Assembly: GCA_943788775.1 (NCBI GenBank)
Contig: CALSRO010000006.1
Span: 124,001-188,000 of the forward strand
Origin: an uncultured Flavobacteriales bacterium
GTDB lineage: Bacteria > Bacteroidota > Bacteroidia > Flavobacteriales_G > Salibacteraceae
Direction of reading: 5' to 3'
Length of the DNA stretch: 64,000 nucleotides
A program made the position numbers and the translations under genes. Positions 9,985 to 17,494 of the stretch are shown here, piece by piece (positions within the stretch are counted from its first letter, which is position 1; every line of letters starts with the position of its first letter). The notes beneath the pieces were generated by a model. That model did no database searches. It was not told the DNA's origin and saw only the letters and a list, made by a program, of their open reading frames with translations.

Positions 9985-10437
9985 TTAATCCTTGTTATAC
10001 TCAAGGAGCAGCTTTTTGTAGAAATCGTGCTTTTCCATTTCGTTCATGCCGAAATAGATTCCGCTCAGCATGGTCAGTGTTTTTATGGCCTTGGGGTTGA
10101 TGGAATAAGCTTTTTCAGCGTATGGTACAGTCTTTTCGAACAAGGCCATGACGTTATCTTGAATTGATATCAGTTCTTCCCTGTCAGCATCGAAATTCAT
10201 GTTTTCAATTAATGCTACGCCTTGGTTGTAGTAGTGAATGGCTAGAAAGTAGTTGGCTACCTCGCTATCAGGGTTATCCTTCACAGATTGGATCAATGTA
10301 GTCTCGTCCTTATCGAGCGTTTCCAATTGAGAATAATTGTAAGTCGCTGGTTCCTGAGCATTAATCGTGAGTGAAAGTAGAATAGCTAAAGCGGTGCTTA
10401 TTATGATGGTATGCATGAGCGTAAGTTGTTGTTTCAT
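9985..10437 (-). CDS. Secreted or periplasmic TPR-like protein, 150 residues
   Basis: The N-terminus (residues 8-28) is a signal peptide ending in NAQ. The rest is alpha-helical with spacing like one or two TPR units (NYFLAIHYYNQGVALI, then YAEKAYSINPKAIKTLTMLSGIYF). Similar small TPR proteins in Bacteroidota are of unknown function. It converges on the beta-barrel gene with a 12-base gap and lies downstream of the aminotransferase on the same strand. Confidence 0.65.
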   Translation of the reverse strand: MKQQLTLMHTIIISTALAILLSLTINAQEPATYNYSQLETLDKDETTLIQSVKDNPDSEVANYFLAIHYYNQGVALIENMNFDADREELISIQDNVMALFEKTVPYAEKAYSINPKAIKTLTMLSGIYFGMNEMEKHDFYKKLLLEYNKD

Positions 10438-10510
10438 GGATGATTACGCAGCATAAACCCAAAAGGTTACGTATAGTTATCACCAGTTATTCTAGGCATA
10501 AATGATCTTT

Positions 10511-10545
10511 GAATATTGAATATTGAATATTGAATATTGAATATT
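10511..10545. repeat. Heptanucleotide tandem repeat, five copies of GAATATT
   Basis: Five perfect copies of a 7-base unit, followed by a partial variant (GAGAA). It sits 12 bases past the stop codon of the aminotransferase gene. A related but degenerate heptamer patch follows the stop codon of the small gene at 15075-15248. Perfect tandem copies like these usually vary in number between strains. Confidence 0.9.
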
Positions 10546-10557
10546 GAGAACTGTCCG

Positions 10558-11730
10558 CTATCCAGCCTTTTCAATCGCGGCTATAATTTCAGCGCATGCC
10601 CACCGAATTTCATCCTCGCTTATGCATAGTGGGGGAGCTAGGCGAAAAGCATTTCGGCAACTCAGGAAATAGAAACCAATGATTCCTCGGTCTAAAAGAT
10701 CATTGATGACACTATTTACATTTTCCTCAGACTCCAATTCAACTGCCATCATGAATCCAAATTGGCGTAGTTCTACAATTGATTTACTGTTTAATAACTC
10801 TTTGAATATCTGAGATTTGTGTTCGATTTGATTAACCCAAGGTTCAGTCGTTAGCACTTCGAGGTTGGCCAATGCAGCAGCGCAACAAACAGGGTGTCCT
10901 CCAAAGGTGGTGATGTGGCCCAAAACTGGGTCATGTGTGAGCAATTCCATATTGCTCTGGCTTGAAATAAATGCGCCAATGGGCATTCCACCGCCAAAGG
11001 CTTTTGCCAAGCAAAGAATGTCTGGAACGACATCGAACTGCTCAAAGGCGAATAGACTGCCTGTGCGGCCCATACCTGTTTGAATTTCATCGAAGATGAG
11101 TTGGGCGCCCACTTCGTTGCAACGAGACCTCAGAGCGGCTAAATAAGCTTTTGTTGGTATTCGCACTCCCGCATCCCCTTGAATGGGTTCCACAATTACA
11201 GCTGCATGGGCCTCAGTGATTTGCTCTAATTGGCTGATGTAATTAAAATCGATGAAAGTAGTTCCCGGCACCATCGGGCGAAACATCTGTTTTTTTACTT
11301 CGTTGCCAGTCACACTAAGCGAACCATGTGTAGCTCCGTGGTAGCTTTTCTTCATCGCGACCACTTCGTGTCTTCCTGTGAGCCTTTTCGCCAGTTTCAA
11401 GGACGCCTCAACGGCCTCGGTTCCAGAGTTTACAAAATAGCTGCAATCCAAGGAATCGGGCAGGAGCGAGGCTAGTTTGTCGGCCAACTGGTTTTGTGGG
11501 TCTTGGCTAAACTCCCCATAGGGTATGACATGTTGGAATTTGTCCAACTGCTCTTTGATGGCAGTAATGACATGAGGGTGGCGATGGCCAATATTTGTAA
11601 CCGCAATGCCTGAAATTAAATCAAGGTACTTTTTACCATTTTTATCCCAGATGTAGCAACCTTCAGCTCGTTCTACTTCAATCCCCATGGAGTAAGGACT
11701 CGTTTGTGCTAGATGATTGCTATATGCCAT
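10558..11730 (-). CDS. Class III PLP-dependent aminotransferase (aspartate aminotransferase family)
   Basis: A 390-residue fold-type I transaminase of the acetylornithine/4-aminobutyrate group. Visible family marks are the cofactor-binding stretch NSGTEAVEASLKLAKR, the LIFDEIQTGMGRTG segment with the cofactor-contacting Asp, and the catalytic lysine in LCLAKAFGGGMPIGAF. Full length for the family. Substrate cannot be fixed from sequence alone; without arginine or GABA genes nearby, ornithine or another omega-amino compound are all possible. The ATG at 11730 is the natural start. Confidence 0.9.
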   Translation of the reverse strand: MAYSNHLAQTSPYSMGIEVERAEGCYIWDKNGKKYLDLISGIAVTNIGHRHPHVITAIKEQLDKFQHVIPYGEFSQDPQNQLADKLASLLPDSLDCSYFVNSGTEAVEASLKLAKRLTGRHEVVAMKKSYHGATHGSLSVTGNEVKKQMFRPMVPGTTFIDFNYISQLEQITEAHAAVIVEPIQGDAGVRIPTKAYLAALRSRCNEVGAQLIFDEIQTGMGRTGSLFAFEQFDVVPDILCLAKAFGGGMPIGAFISSQSNMELLTHDPVLGHITTFGGHPVCCAAALANLEVLTTEPWVNQIEHKSQIFKELLNSKSIVELRQFGFMMAVELESEENVNSVINDLLDRGIIGFYFLSCRNAFRLAPPLCISEDEIRWACAEIIAAIEKAG

Positions 11731-11853
11731 AGTTGCAAATGTGGGAAGAATGTATTTAAAGTCCCATGCTCATTCACAACCAAGAGACGAGCAGTTTATA
11801 CTTTGAAATAGAGATGGTTATACTATTATTGTTTAAACCTTATCAATAATTCT

Positions 11854-12201
11854 ATGAAAAAGATTACTCTATTATCCTTTCTGGCAATCAGTAGCTTGCT
11901 TCATGCCCAATACAACGCTTTAGATTTTGACGGGGTAGATGACTATGTCGAAATCCCAATGACGGATGATATCAATTTCACCGAAGATCAGGATTTTACG
12001 ATATTGCTTTGGGTTAAAATTCCAAACGATCAAACAGATCTCAGTGTCACTGACAACTCACTTATTGGTTTGTTTGATGGATATGCATATCCTTATGTAT
12101 TGCGCACTTATAACAGCACGTCCAGCGAATATGGCAAAGTTGGTTTCGGAAGATTCGATGGGATGGTGGTCCTATGTACTCCTCCAACATGGAATTTGTA
12201 G
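11854..12201 (+). pseudogene. Truncated LamG-domain secreted protein (fragment)
   Basis: The first 115 residues of what should be a longer surface protein: a signal peptide ending in HAQ, then the start of a concanavalin/LamG domain (ALDFDGVDDYVEIP, then FTILLWVKIP). The frame loses LamG character after FGRFDG and stops at 12201. The following 125 bases in any frame do not restore a LamG domain or a T9SS tail. Immediately downstream lies a GIY-YIG gene with palindromic repeats, so insertion may have cut the gene. A sequence error alone would not explain the missing remainder. Confidence 0.55.
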
Positions 12202-12327
12202 AATAAAATTCAATTCAGGTTTTTCTTACTTATTGGGATTCCAATGGAAGGAACCGTTTCAAGAAAAGTTAGTCTGGAGCACTTGTGGTGAGCTTGATGA
12301 AAGGAAGGTATAAATTATTTTAGCCAA

Positions 12328-12639
12328 ATGGCTAGAGGCTATATGTATATATTGAAATGTGCAAATGGCAGTTATTACTGCGGCAGCACAAAAGATTTGG
12401 ATAGACGTTTAGCCCAGCATCAGGCTGGAGAAGGAGCGAACCATACACGTAAATACGGTCCGGTGGAGTTGGTCTATTTTGAGGAGTTTAATCGAATTGA
12501 TCATGCCTTTAATCGAGAGCATCAAGTTAAAGGGTGGAGTCGAAAAAAGAAAGAGGCTCTGATTAATGGAAAGCCTGATTTATTGCCAATTCTCTCAGAG
12601 TGCACAAATCAATCGCACTGGTCGAATAAGAGCAGTTAA
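12328..12639 (+). CDS. Small GIY-YIG nuclease-domain protein
   Basis: A 103-residue single-domain GIY-YIG protein. The fold signatures are MYILK (GIY strand), YYCGST (YIG strand), the arginine in DLDRRLAQH, and the glutamate in NREHQVKGWSRKKK, so the active-site set is complete. Family members of this YhbQ/UPF0213 size cut or bind branched DNA, but cellular roles are poorly known. The gene lies between a truncated LamG gene and palindromic repeats (see findings). The ATG at 12328 gives the usual start. Confidence 0.88.
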   Translation: MARGYMYILKCANGSYYCGSTKDLDRRLAQHQAGEGANHTRKYGPVELVYFEEFNRIDHAFNREHQVKGWSRKKKEALINGKPDLLPILSECTNQSHWSNKSS

Positions 12640-12640
12640 C

Positions 12641-12823
12641 ACTTCGACTCCGCTCAGTGTACTGCACTCATTCTTCCCACATTCATATAAATAGGCGACT
12701 CCGCACATTGATCGAGTAGAGTCGAATTCTTATCGTATAGCATGAATAAAAGTGACTGAGCGGAGTCGTGATCTGGGTTCTTTTGTGTGCTAACCAAGGT
12801 GACTGAGCGGAGTCGAAGTCACC
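12641..12823. repeat. Cluster of dispersed palindromic repeat units (core ACTTCGACTCCGCTCAGT)
   Basis: An 18-base core, ACTTCGACTCCGCTCAGT, occurs at 12641-12658 and exactly inverted at 12802-12819. A third partial copy (inverted, ACTGAGCGGAGTCG) lies at 12754-12767, and a degenerate piece CGACTCCGC at 12696-12704. A near-match also lies at 48786-48800. The cluster sits between a GIY-YIG gene and an unrelated hypothetical gene. I recall very similar repeats scattered through other Bacteroidota genomes; that recollection was not checked here. Confidence 0.8.
12798..12823. repeat. Hairpin-forming repeat copy
   Basis: The last repeat copy is bounded by GGTGACT and AGTCACC, a perfect 7-base inverted repeat around a 12-base loop, so it can fold as a hairpin in RNA or single-stranded DNA. 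No T-run follows it, so it does not look like a terminator. Confidence 0.7.
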
Positions 12824-12872
12824 GGAAAGTACAATGAAGTGGACCTAAACGCTTTCTACTAATATTGTCGTT

Positions 12873-13265
12873 ATGGAAGAATTGCCAGAAACGGAAGTCT
12901 TGATCGAGGAGAATCCGAAAACGGAACGAGTGACTTTGCCAGAAACGGAATCACAGGTCACGGTGCATTGCACGGTACGCGATGATTCCCATTTCGCGGC
13001 CATACGCGTGTGGCGAACTACCTTTTTGGTGGATGTGGCCACAGGGCATAAAAGTCCATTGCTTTATGCCGAGGGAATCGTATTTCAACCGCAATGGCAG
13101 GCCATGCCGCTCTCTGGCGTAGCTCGATTCACCTTGATTTTTGCGGGATTGCCCAAGTCATGCAAGCAATTCAATTTCGAAGAGATTATTTCGGAGCCAG
13201 GCGCTTGGAAGGTGAATAACATCCAGCGCAACAGCATGGACGTGTATCGCATCGAGCTCAAATAG
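12873..13265 (+). CDS. Hypothetical protein, 130 residues
   Basis: I do not recognise this family. There is no signal peptide or membrane segment. Residues 1-25 are acidic and repeat the phrase LPETE. Residues 26-130 are beta-rich with regular hydrophobic strands (ESQVTVHCTV, FAAIRVWRTTFLV, SGVARFTLIFAGLP), so a small cytoplasmic beta-sandwich is likely. It is transcribed towards the T9SS protein gene, leaving only one base between them. Coding bias resembles its neighbours. Confidence 0.6.
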   Translation: MEELPETEVLIEENPKTERVTLPETESQVTVHCTVRDDSHFAAIRVWRTTFLVDVATGHKSPLLYAEGIVFQPQWQAMPLSGVARFTLIFAGLPKSCKQFNFEEIISEPGAWKVNNIQRNSMDVYRIELK

Positions 13266-13266
13266 T

Positions 13267-14886
13267 CTAATCGCGCATAACACTCAGCTTCAACTCCCGC
13301 TCGTATTGTGCGGTGCGGAGCTTCACCACATAGATGCCACTATCCAAGTCGTTTGTGGCTATCTTCAATGTGCTTTCATGAGCTATGCCCTCAAACAACG
13401 ACCGAATCAATTTGCCTTGGGTGTCATAGAGTTCAACCCAGACTTCATTCTCATCTGGGATGCTGAAACTAAGCTCCGCGCTGCCGTGTGCTGGATTAGG
13501 ATAGATGTTGGCATTAAAATAATGCTCGCCATTCATGATTTCTACGGAAGATGGAGCACCGCGATAGAGGTAAACCTCAAACACACGGGTGCTGGCATCG
13601 CTTTGCGTTCCAGTGTTGGATCGGAAAATATTCGGAGCCGAACTTTCGATTCCACCCACCACGTATCCGATCAATACTTTCTCAGCGGGAATAGCAGAAA
13701 GTAGTAAAATGGCCTGCTCATCATACCATGCGGTGTTTTCAATTGGGATGAATTCCGCGCCTGAACCTAATAAGCCAGGCATTTCTCCAATTTTGGATTC
13801 TTCCATGGAGTTATCTGAGAGCCGCACGATTTTGCTGATGGTATTTACAAAAGGAACGTCAGGATCATCCACCAATTGATCATTTTCATCCAAGGTGTAT
13901 CTGCTGATGCCGCCAAAAAATACAGTATGCATGGCTTGGTTCGTTCCATCCCAAATCGGAAGGTGTGCGCTGTGGTATTGGTTGAGGTATTGTTTGAAGT
14001 CGTTTCTAGGGGTGTATCCAGTGTCTACTAGATCAACCGTGTTTAACCAAGGGAGGTCGGCATCGTGTTGAAACACGCCACTGAATAGGGTGAAGCCGTG
14101 CTCGCCATTTGGAAAGATTTGTGGAGACATGTTGTAGTCTCTTCGATGTAGGTTCACAGAGTCAACCCACTCGCTGTAGTTCGCTATACTGAGATTGGTG
14201 CCATCATCTACAATTTCAAACTTCTTAATTGCATCCGTATAGTCTTGATAGAACCCTGGACCATGTGTAGGCCCCATGGGATTGTAAAGACCTTCAAATT
14301 GTTGCCCTCCGGCCAGGTAATACGTATCGCCCAATCGGTCTAAATAACCACCTGTGACTTGGAGTCGGGCATCTGTGATTTGACGAAAAAATGGAGTGAT
14401 GGATTCACCGTCAATAATGGCGTTCATCAAATCGGGCACAGTTACCGCGCATAAATTAGGATAGGTATGGTGGTCATTTTCGGTGGCGCTATATCCATAT
14501 CCACCCGTGATGTAGAGCATGTTATCTCGCTGTTCATACTCCATGTTTGTGGACTGCAATTGTTCGTACATACTTTGTGGCAAAGCGCTCAAAGAGGCTG
14601 AATAGCATTCATTCTCAACTGGATCTACTACATAGGCCATGACATTGTTGTCTGCCGCTTGAAATGCGGCAAATGGTTGACGCTGGTGCAAGCCATCGGT
14701 GCGGCCACCGATGAAGAGCCATTTGTTGTCATAGGTGCCAACCACATAAGATTGTAAACCAGGAATACATTCAATGGTGATCTCTTCAATACTGATGTCA
14801 AACTCTTCGAGGGTCTGTGATTGAACAGATAGATTCCCAGCAACGAGTAGGGAAAGGGCCAAGGTAGATTTGAGTGTAAATTTCAT
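13267..14886 (-). CDS. Kelch-like secreted protein with T9SS type A sorting domain
   Basis: A 539-residue exported protein. Residues 1-24 form a signal peptide ending in VQSQ. The body has kelch-like beta-propeller features, such as LYITGGYGY, YYLAGGQQF and VFFGGISRY, each a pair of glycines after a hydrophobic strand. The final 80 residues are a classical T9SS type A sorting domain: NIYPNPAHG, then a beta-sandwich ending in SGIYVVKLRT. It is likely displayed on the cell surface or released. Ligand or activity is unknown. Only one base separates it from the convergent hypothetical gene. Confidence 0.85.
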   Translation of the reverse strand: MKFTLKSTLALSLLVAGNLSVQSQTLEEFDISIEEITIECIPGLQSYVVGTYDNKWLFIGGRTDGLHQRQPFAAFQAADNNVMAYVVDPVENECYSASLSALPQSMYEQLQSTNMEYEQRDNMLYITGGYGYSATENDHHTYPNLCAVTVPDLMNAIIDGESITPFFRQITDARLQVTGGYLDRLGDTYYLAGGQQFEGLYNPMGPTHGPGFYQDYTDAIKKFEIVDDGTNLSIANYSEWVDSVNLHRRDYNMSPQIFPNGEHGFTLFSGVFQHDADLPWLNTVDLVDTGYTPRNDFKQYLNQYHSAHLPIWDGTNQAMHTVFFGGISRYTLDENDQLVDDPDVPFVNTISKIVRLSDNSMEESKIGEMPGLLGSGAEFIPIENTAWYDEQAILLLSAIPAEKVLIGYVVGGIESSAPNIFRSNTGTQSDASTRVFEVYLYRGAPSSVEIMNGEHYFNANIYPNPAHGSAELSFSIPDENEVWVELYDTQGKLIRSLFEGIAHESTLKIATNDLDSGIYVVKLRTAQYERELKLSVMRD

Positions 14887-15074
14887 GAAACAAATTTCGA
14901 CAACCAGACTTCGTAATTATGTGACCAAAGACACAATGAATGAAAATGTTGGAGGAGCTTTTGTATGCTAGAATTGACGGGGATTTCAGAAGCTATTCAC
15001 AGCCTGTTCATAATAACTGAAAAATGACCATCTTAGCATAGGGTCGATCGCCCTTAATTTTAGGTCACTAGAAA

Positions 15075-15248
15075 ATGAAGATTATGAACACTGAACTACA
15101 AACCCAAATTGACGACCTAAAGGCTACTCTCACTGGAAACTTCATGACCGATATGGAAATCCGTGATCAAATTCACAACCTCGAGATGAAGTTGAATGGA
15201 GTGAAACCGAGCGATTCGCATTTTGAGTGTGTGGGTTGCGGAAGCTGA
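15075..15248 (+). CDS. Small conserved protein with C-terminal CxxC (57 residues)
   Basis: A 57-residue frame starting at ATG 15075, shorter than usual gene-calling limits. The first 40 residues form amphipathic helices (LQTQIDDLKATLT, then MEIRDQIHNLEMKL), and the C-terminus ends HFECVGCGS. The histidine and two cysteines could bind zinc or another metal. I recognise this layout from short Flavobacteriales hypothetical proteins that end in CxxCGS; function is unknown. It has coding-like composition and its own upstream gap, and a degenerate heptamer repeat follows its stop codon. Confidence 0.7.
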   Translation: MKIMNTELQTQIDDLKATLTGNFMTDMEIRDQIHNLEMKLNGVKPSDSHFECVGCGS

Positions 15249-15250
15249 GT

Positions 15251-15278
15251 AATATTCAATACTCAAACTCAATACTTC
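15251..15278. repeat. Degenerate heptamer repeat patch
   Basis: Three to four imperfect units of about seven bases (AATATTC, AATACTC, AAACTC, AATACTT) begin three bases after the stop codon at 15248. On the opposite strand they read TATTGAR, the same unit as the perfect array at 10511-10545. Confidence 0.5.
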
Positions 15279-15387
15279 TTGAGTCGTTCATGTTGAGGTA
15301 GGTCCAAGACTAAGTCGTCAAGCGGACGAGAGAATACATCGGTAAATTTCTAATTGAACTTGTGGCTAATTGGATCGCTGTTATTGA

Positions 15388-16173
15388 TCAATGATTGTTA
15401 TTCTGAGGGCTGTTCTTGTTATAAACCTTTTCTTCCCCAGGTTTAATTCTTTCTTCTTCAACGATCTTGACTTCAATGACTTCTCCAAGCATGATTTTAC
15501 CAGCAATCATAGGTGTTTTGAGAATTTCAATAGGTGCCTCCATTTCTATGTTTAGTGCACCTACAACTTCTTCCAATGGATGTTCTTGAGGATAATAATC
15601 TGGATGTTCGAATCGCACCTTCAAACCTTGTGTAGCTTCTACCCAAAGCATCTTGAACGAGTAATACCCAGCCGAATCGGTATATACCGTGTCCATGGCT
15701 AATCCTGGAATAGTGATTTTTACGTTTTCTAGAGGTATACCCGCATCGGTTACCACTCCAAATATGAACTTGGATTCAGGATGATCGATTCGAATGCCTC
15801 CATGTTGAATTTCGGTCTCTTCTGTCGTAACCATGTTTGGTGCTTTTACCGTGGCTATTGCACTGCCAATGGCCGTGAAAATGGCGGTAGCAGTGGTAAC
15901 AATAAATCGTGGAAAGGACCACTGCACTTGAGGTTTTGGGAGTGAAATGGGTCTTTGAAGCTGATCGTTTCTGAATCTGCCGCACACGCCATCTGTGCCG
16001 GCTTGCAAAAATAAAATAAGCTCCTGGTCCGTCATTTTTGTAAAGTCAGTTACGATCTTGGCGCAACTGGCGCAATGACGACCTTGTGATTCGGGAGTCA
16101 TTTGATTCCAGTCTTCATGACAAGGATTGGGAATATGGACGTTAATGGACTTTTTGTGCTTTTCGATGTTCAA
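15388..16173 (-). CDS. Membrane protein with N-terminal Cys-rich motif and carboxypeptidase-regulatory-like domain
   Basis: A 261-residue protein. The N-terminus has a cysteine/histidine set, NPCHEDWNQM then GRHCASCAKIVTDFT and a later VCGRF, a motif I know from Bacteroidota proteins of unknown role, likely a metal-binding cytoplasmic head. One transmembrane helix follows (residues 88-108). The outer part contains a carboxypeptidase-regulatory-like beta domain (FIFGVVTDAGIPLENVKITIPG, then GYYSFKML). This suggests a sensor or anchor that senses from inside and displays a beta domain outside the inner membrane. Function not known. Confidence 0.7.
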   Translation of the reverse strand: MNIEKHKKSINVHIPNPCHEDWNQMTPESQGRHCASCAKIVTDFTKMTDQELILFLQAGTDGVCGRFRNDQLQRPISLPKPQVQWSFPRFIVTTATAIFTAIGSAIATVKAPNMVTTEETEIQHGGIRIDHPESKFIFGVVTDAGIPLENVKITIPGLAMDTVYTDSAGYYSFKMLWVEATQGLKVRFEHPDYYPQEHPLEEVVGALNIEMEAPIEILKTPMIAGKIMLGEVIEVKIVEEERIKPGEEKVYNKNSPQNNNH

Positions 16174-16364
16174 GGTCTTTGTTTTTTCAATTTAGGGCAA
16201 ATGGATGATGGAGCATGTTCGGCTTTAGATTTCGGGCTGATTCGAAGGGTAGATGGCATTGTCTGTCTATTTCCATAAAAGTCCTTGATTAAAATGCTTT
16301 TCAATCATCCTCAGGACTGACGGTTCTCTTAGTTTCAGTGTGTTATTGAGTTTACCTTGGTTGG

Positions 16365-17402
16365 ATGAATAAATTAATCACCTTGGTTAGCGCATTGCTA
16401 TTTGCTTTTTCCTTTTCCTACGGACAGAGTGATACGTTGCTTTTCAATTTCTATCACCTTAAAAACGGGGAAGTGCTGATTGGAAATACTTCGGGAGCTA
16501 ATGATACTTCCATTACTGTGTTGGATCAAAACCTGGGCGAAATTCAAGTGCGCACCAAGTCTGTAGAAAAGGTTGAGCCTGTAAATAAGGGTAGGTTGGT
16601 TAAAATCTATTTGGCAGACAACTCCGTTTATCGAGGCCGACTTCTTGAAGTAAGTGACCATGAATTTATCATGGAATTAGAATTAGCGGGAATGATTCGA
16701 TTCAAGCGATCCGAAATACAAGAATTGGAATTACTATTCGAGGAGAAGTTAGATGCTCCTAATCCAAATGGAACGCGCTATTTCTTTGGTCCTTCGGCCA
16801 TACCGCTTGGAAAGGGTAATGGCTATTATCAAAATGTCTATTTGCTGATGAACTCTGTGAACTATGGCATTAGCAACCATGTGTCTATTGGCGGTGGAGT
16901 AGTCATACCGCTTTTGTTCTTTATCACTCCTAAAGTGAGTTTCGAAGTGCGAAAGAACTTTTATTTGGGGGCAGGGTTCATTGCAGGCACAACCGTTATA
17001 CCAAACGCGATTATATCGGGTGGAATTCCTTATGCTATTGCCACCGTGGGGAATTCTGAAACGAATGTCACCCTTGGTGTGGGTTATGGAATCGTGTGGG
17101 ATGGTGGCGATTACTTGGATACCGATTATCCGATCATCACGGTGAGCGGAATGCGCAGGTTATCCAATCGGATTCAACTTGTATCGGAGACGTGGGTAGT
17201 TCCTTTTAACGAGAAAATAGAACAATACACGAACACTGGCTACATAAGCAGTATAAAACATGAACCTACCGCTGTGGTTGCAGCCTCACTCGGCTTGAGA
17301 GTATTAGCGGGTAAGCACGCCTCACTCGATTTCGCACCTGTATATATCTATGCTAATCAGGGGCTTGTGGTGCCTTATCTCGATTTCGTGTATCAGTTCT
17401 GA
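16365..17402 (+). CDS. Hypothetical outer-membrane-like protein, 345 residues
   Basis: Residues 1-20 are a signal peptide ending in SYGQ. Residues 30-125 contain two small Sm-like beta units (GEVLIGNTSG..SITVLDQNLGEIQVRTKSVEKVEP and SVYRGRLLEVSDHEFIMELELAG..IRFKRSEIQELEL). Residues 140-345 are glycine-rich beta strands ending in YLDFVYQF, consistent with a beta-barrel in the outer membrane. I do not recognise a named family. The ATG at 16365 fits the signal peptide. It is followed by an unrelated ligase gene after 92 bases. Confidence 0.7.
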   Translation: MNKLITLVSALLFAFSFSYGQSDTLLFNFYHLKNGEVLIGNTSGANDTSITVLDQNLGEIQVRTKSVEKVEPVNKGRLVKIYLADNSVYRGRLLEVSDHEFIMELELAGMIRFKRSEIQELELLFEEKLDAPNPNGTRYFFGPSAIPLGKGNGYYQNVYLLMNSVNYGISNHVSIGGGVVIPLLFFITPKVSFEVRKNFYLGAGFIAGTTVIPNAIISGGIPYAIATVGNSETNVTLGVGYGIVWDGGDYLDTDYPIITVSGMRRLSNRIQLVSETWVVPFNEKIEQYTNTGYISSIKHEPTAVVAASLGLRVLAGKHASLDFAPVYIYANQGLVVPYLDFVYQF

Positions 17403-17494
17403 AACCAAATCAACTGACTATTCTCACGTACCATAGGGTGATTCTGTCATGGTTGTTCAGGCCTATGAATTATTGTTTTGGAATCAACTAATTC

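Noticed and set aside
10851-11083. Extra small genes opposite the aminotransferase
   Set aside because: They lie wholly inside the aminotransferase gene in other frames, with no protein features.
12328-12639. Homing endonuclease inside an intron
   Set aside because: No intron ends or split essential gene around it; only a LamG fragment and repeats.
12641-12823. CRISPR array
   Set aside because: Copies are inverted, unevenly spaced and too few; no cas genes in the window.
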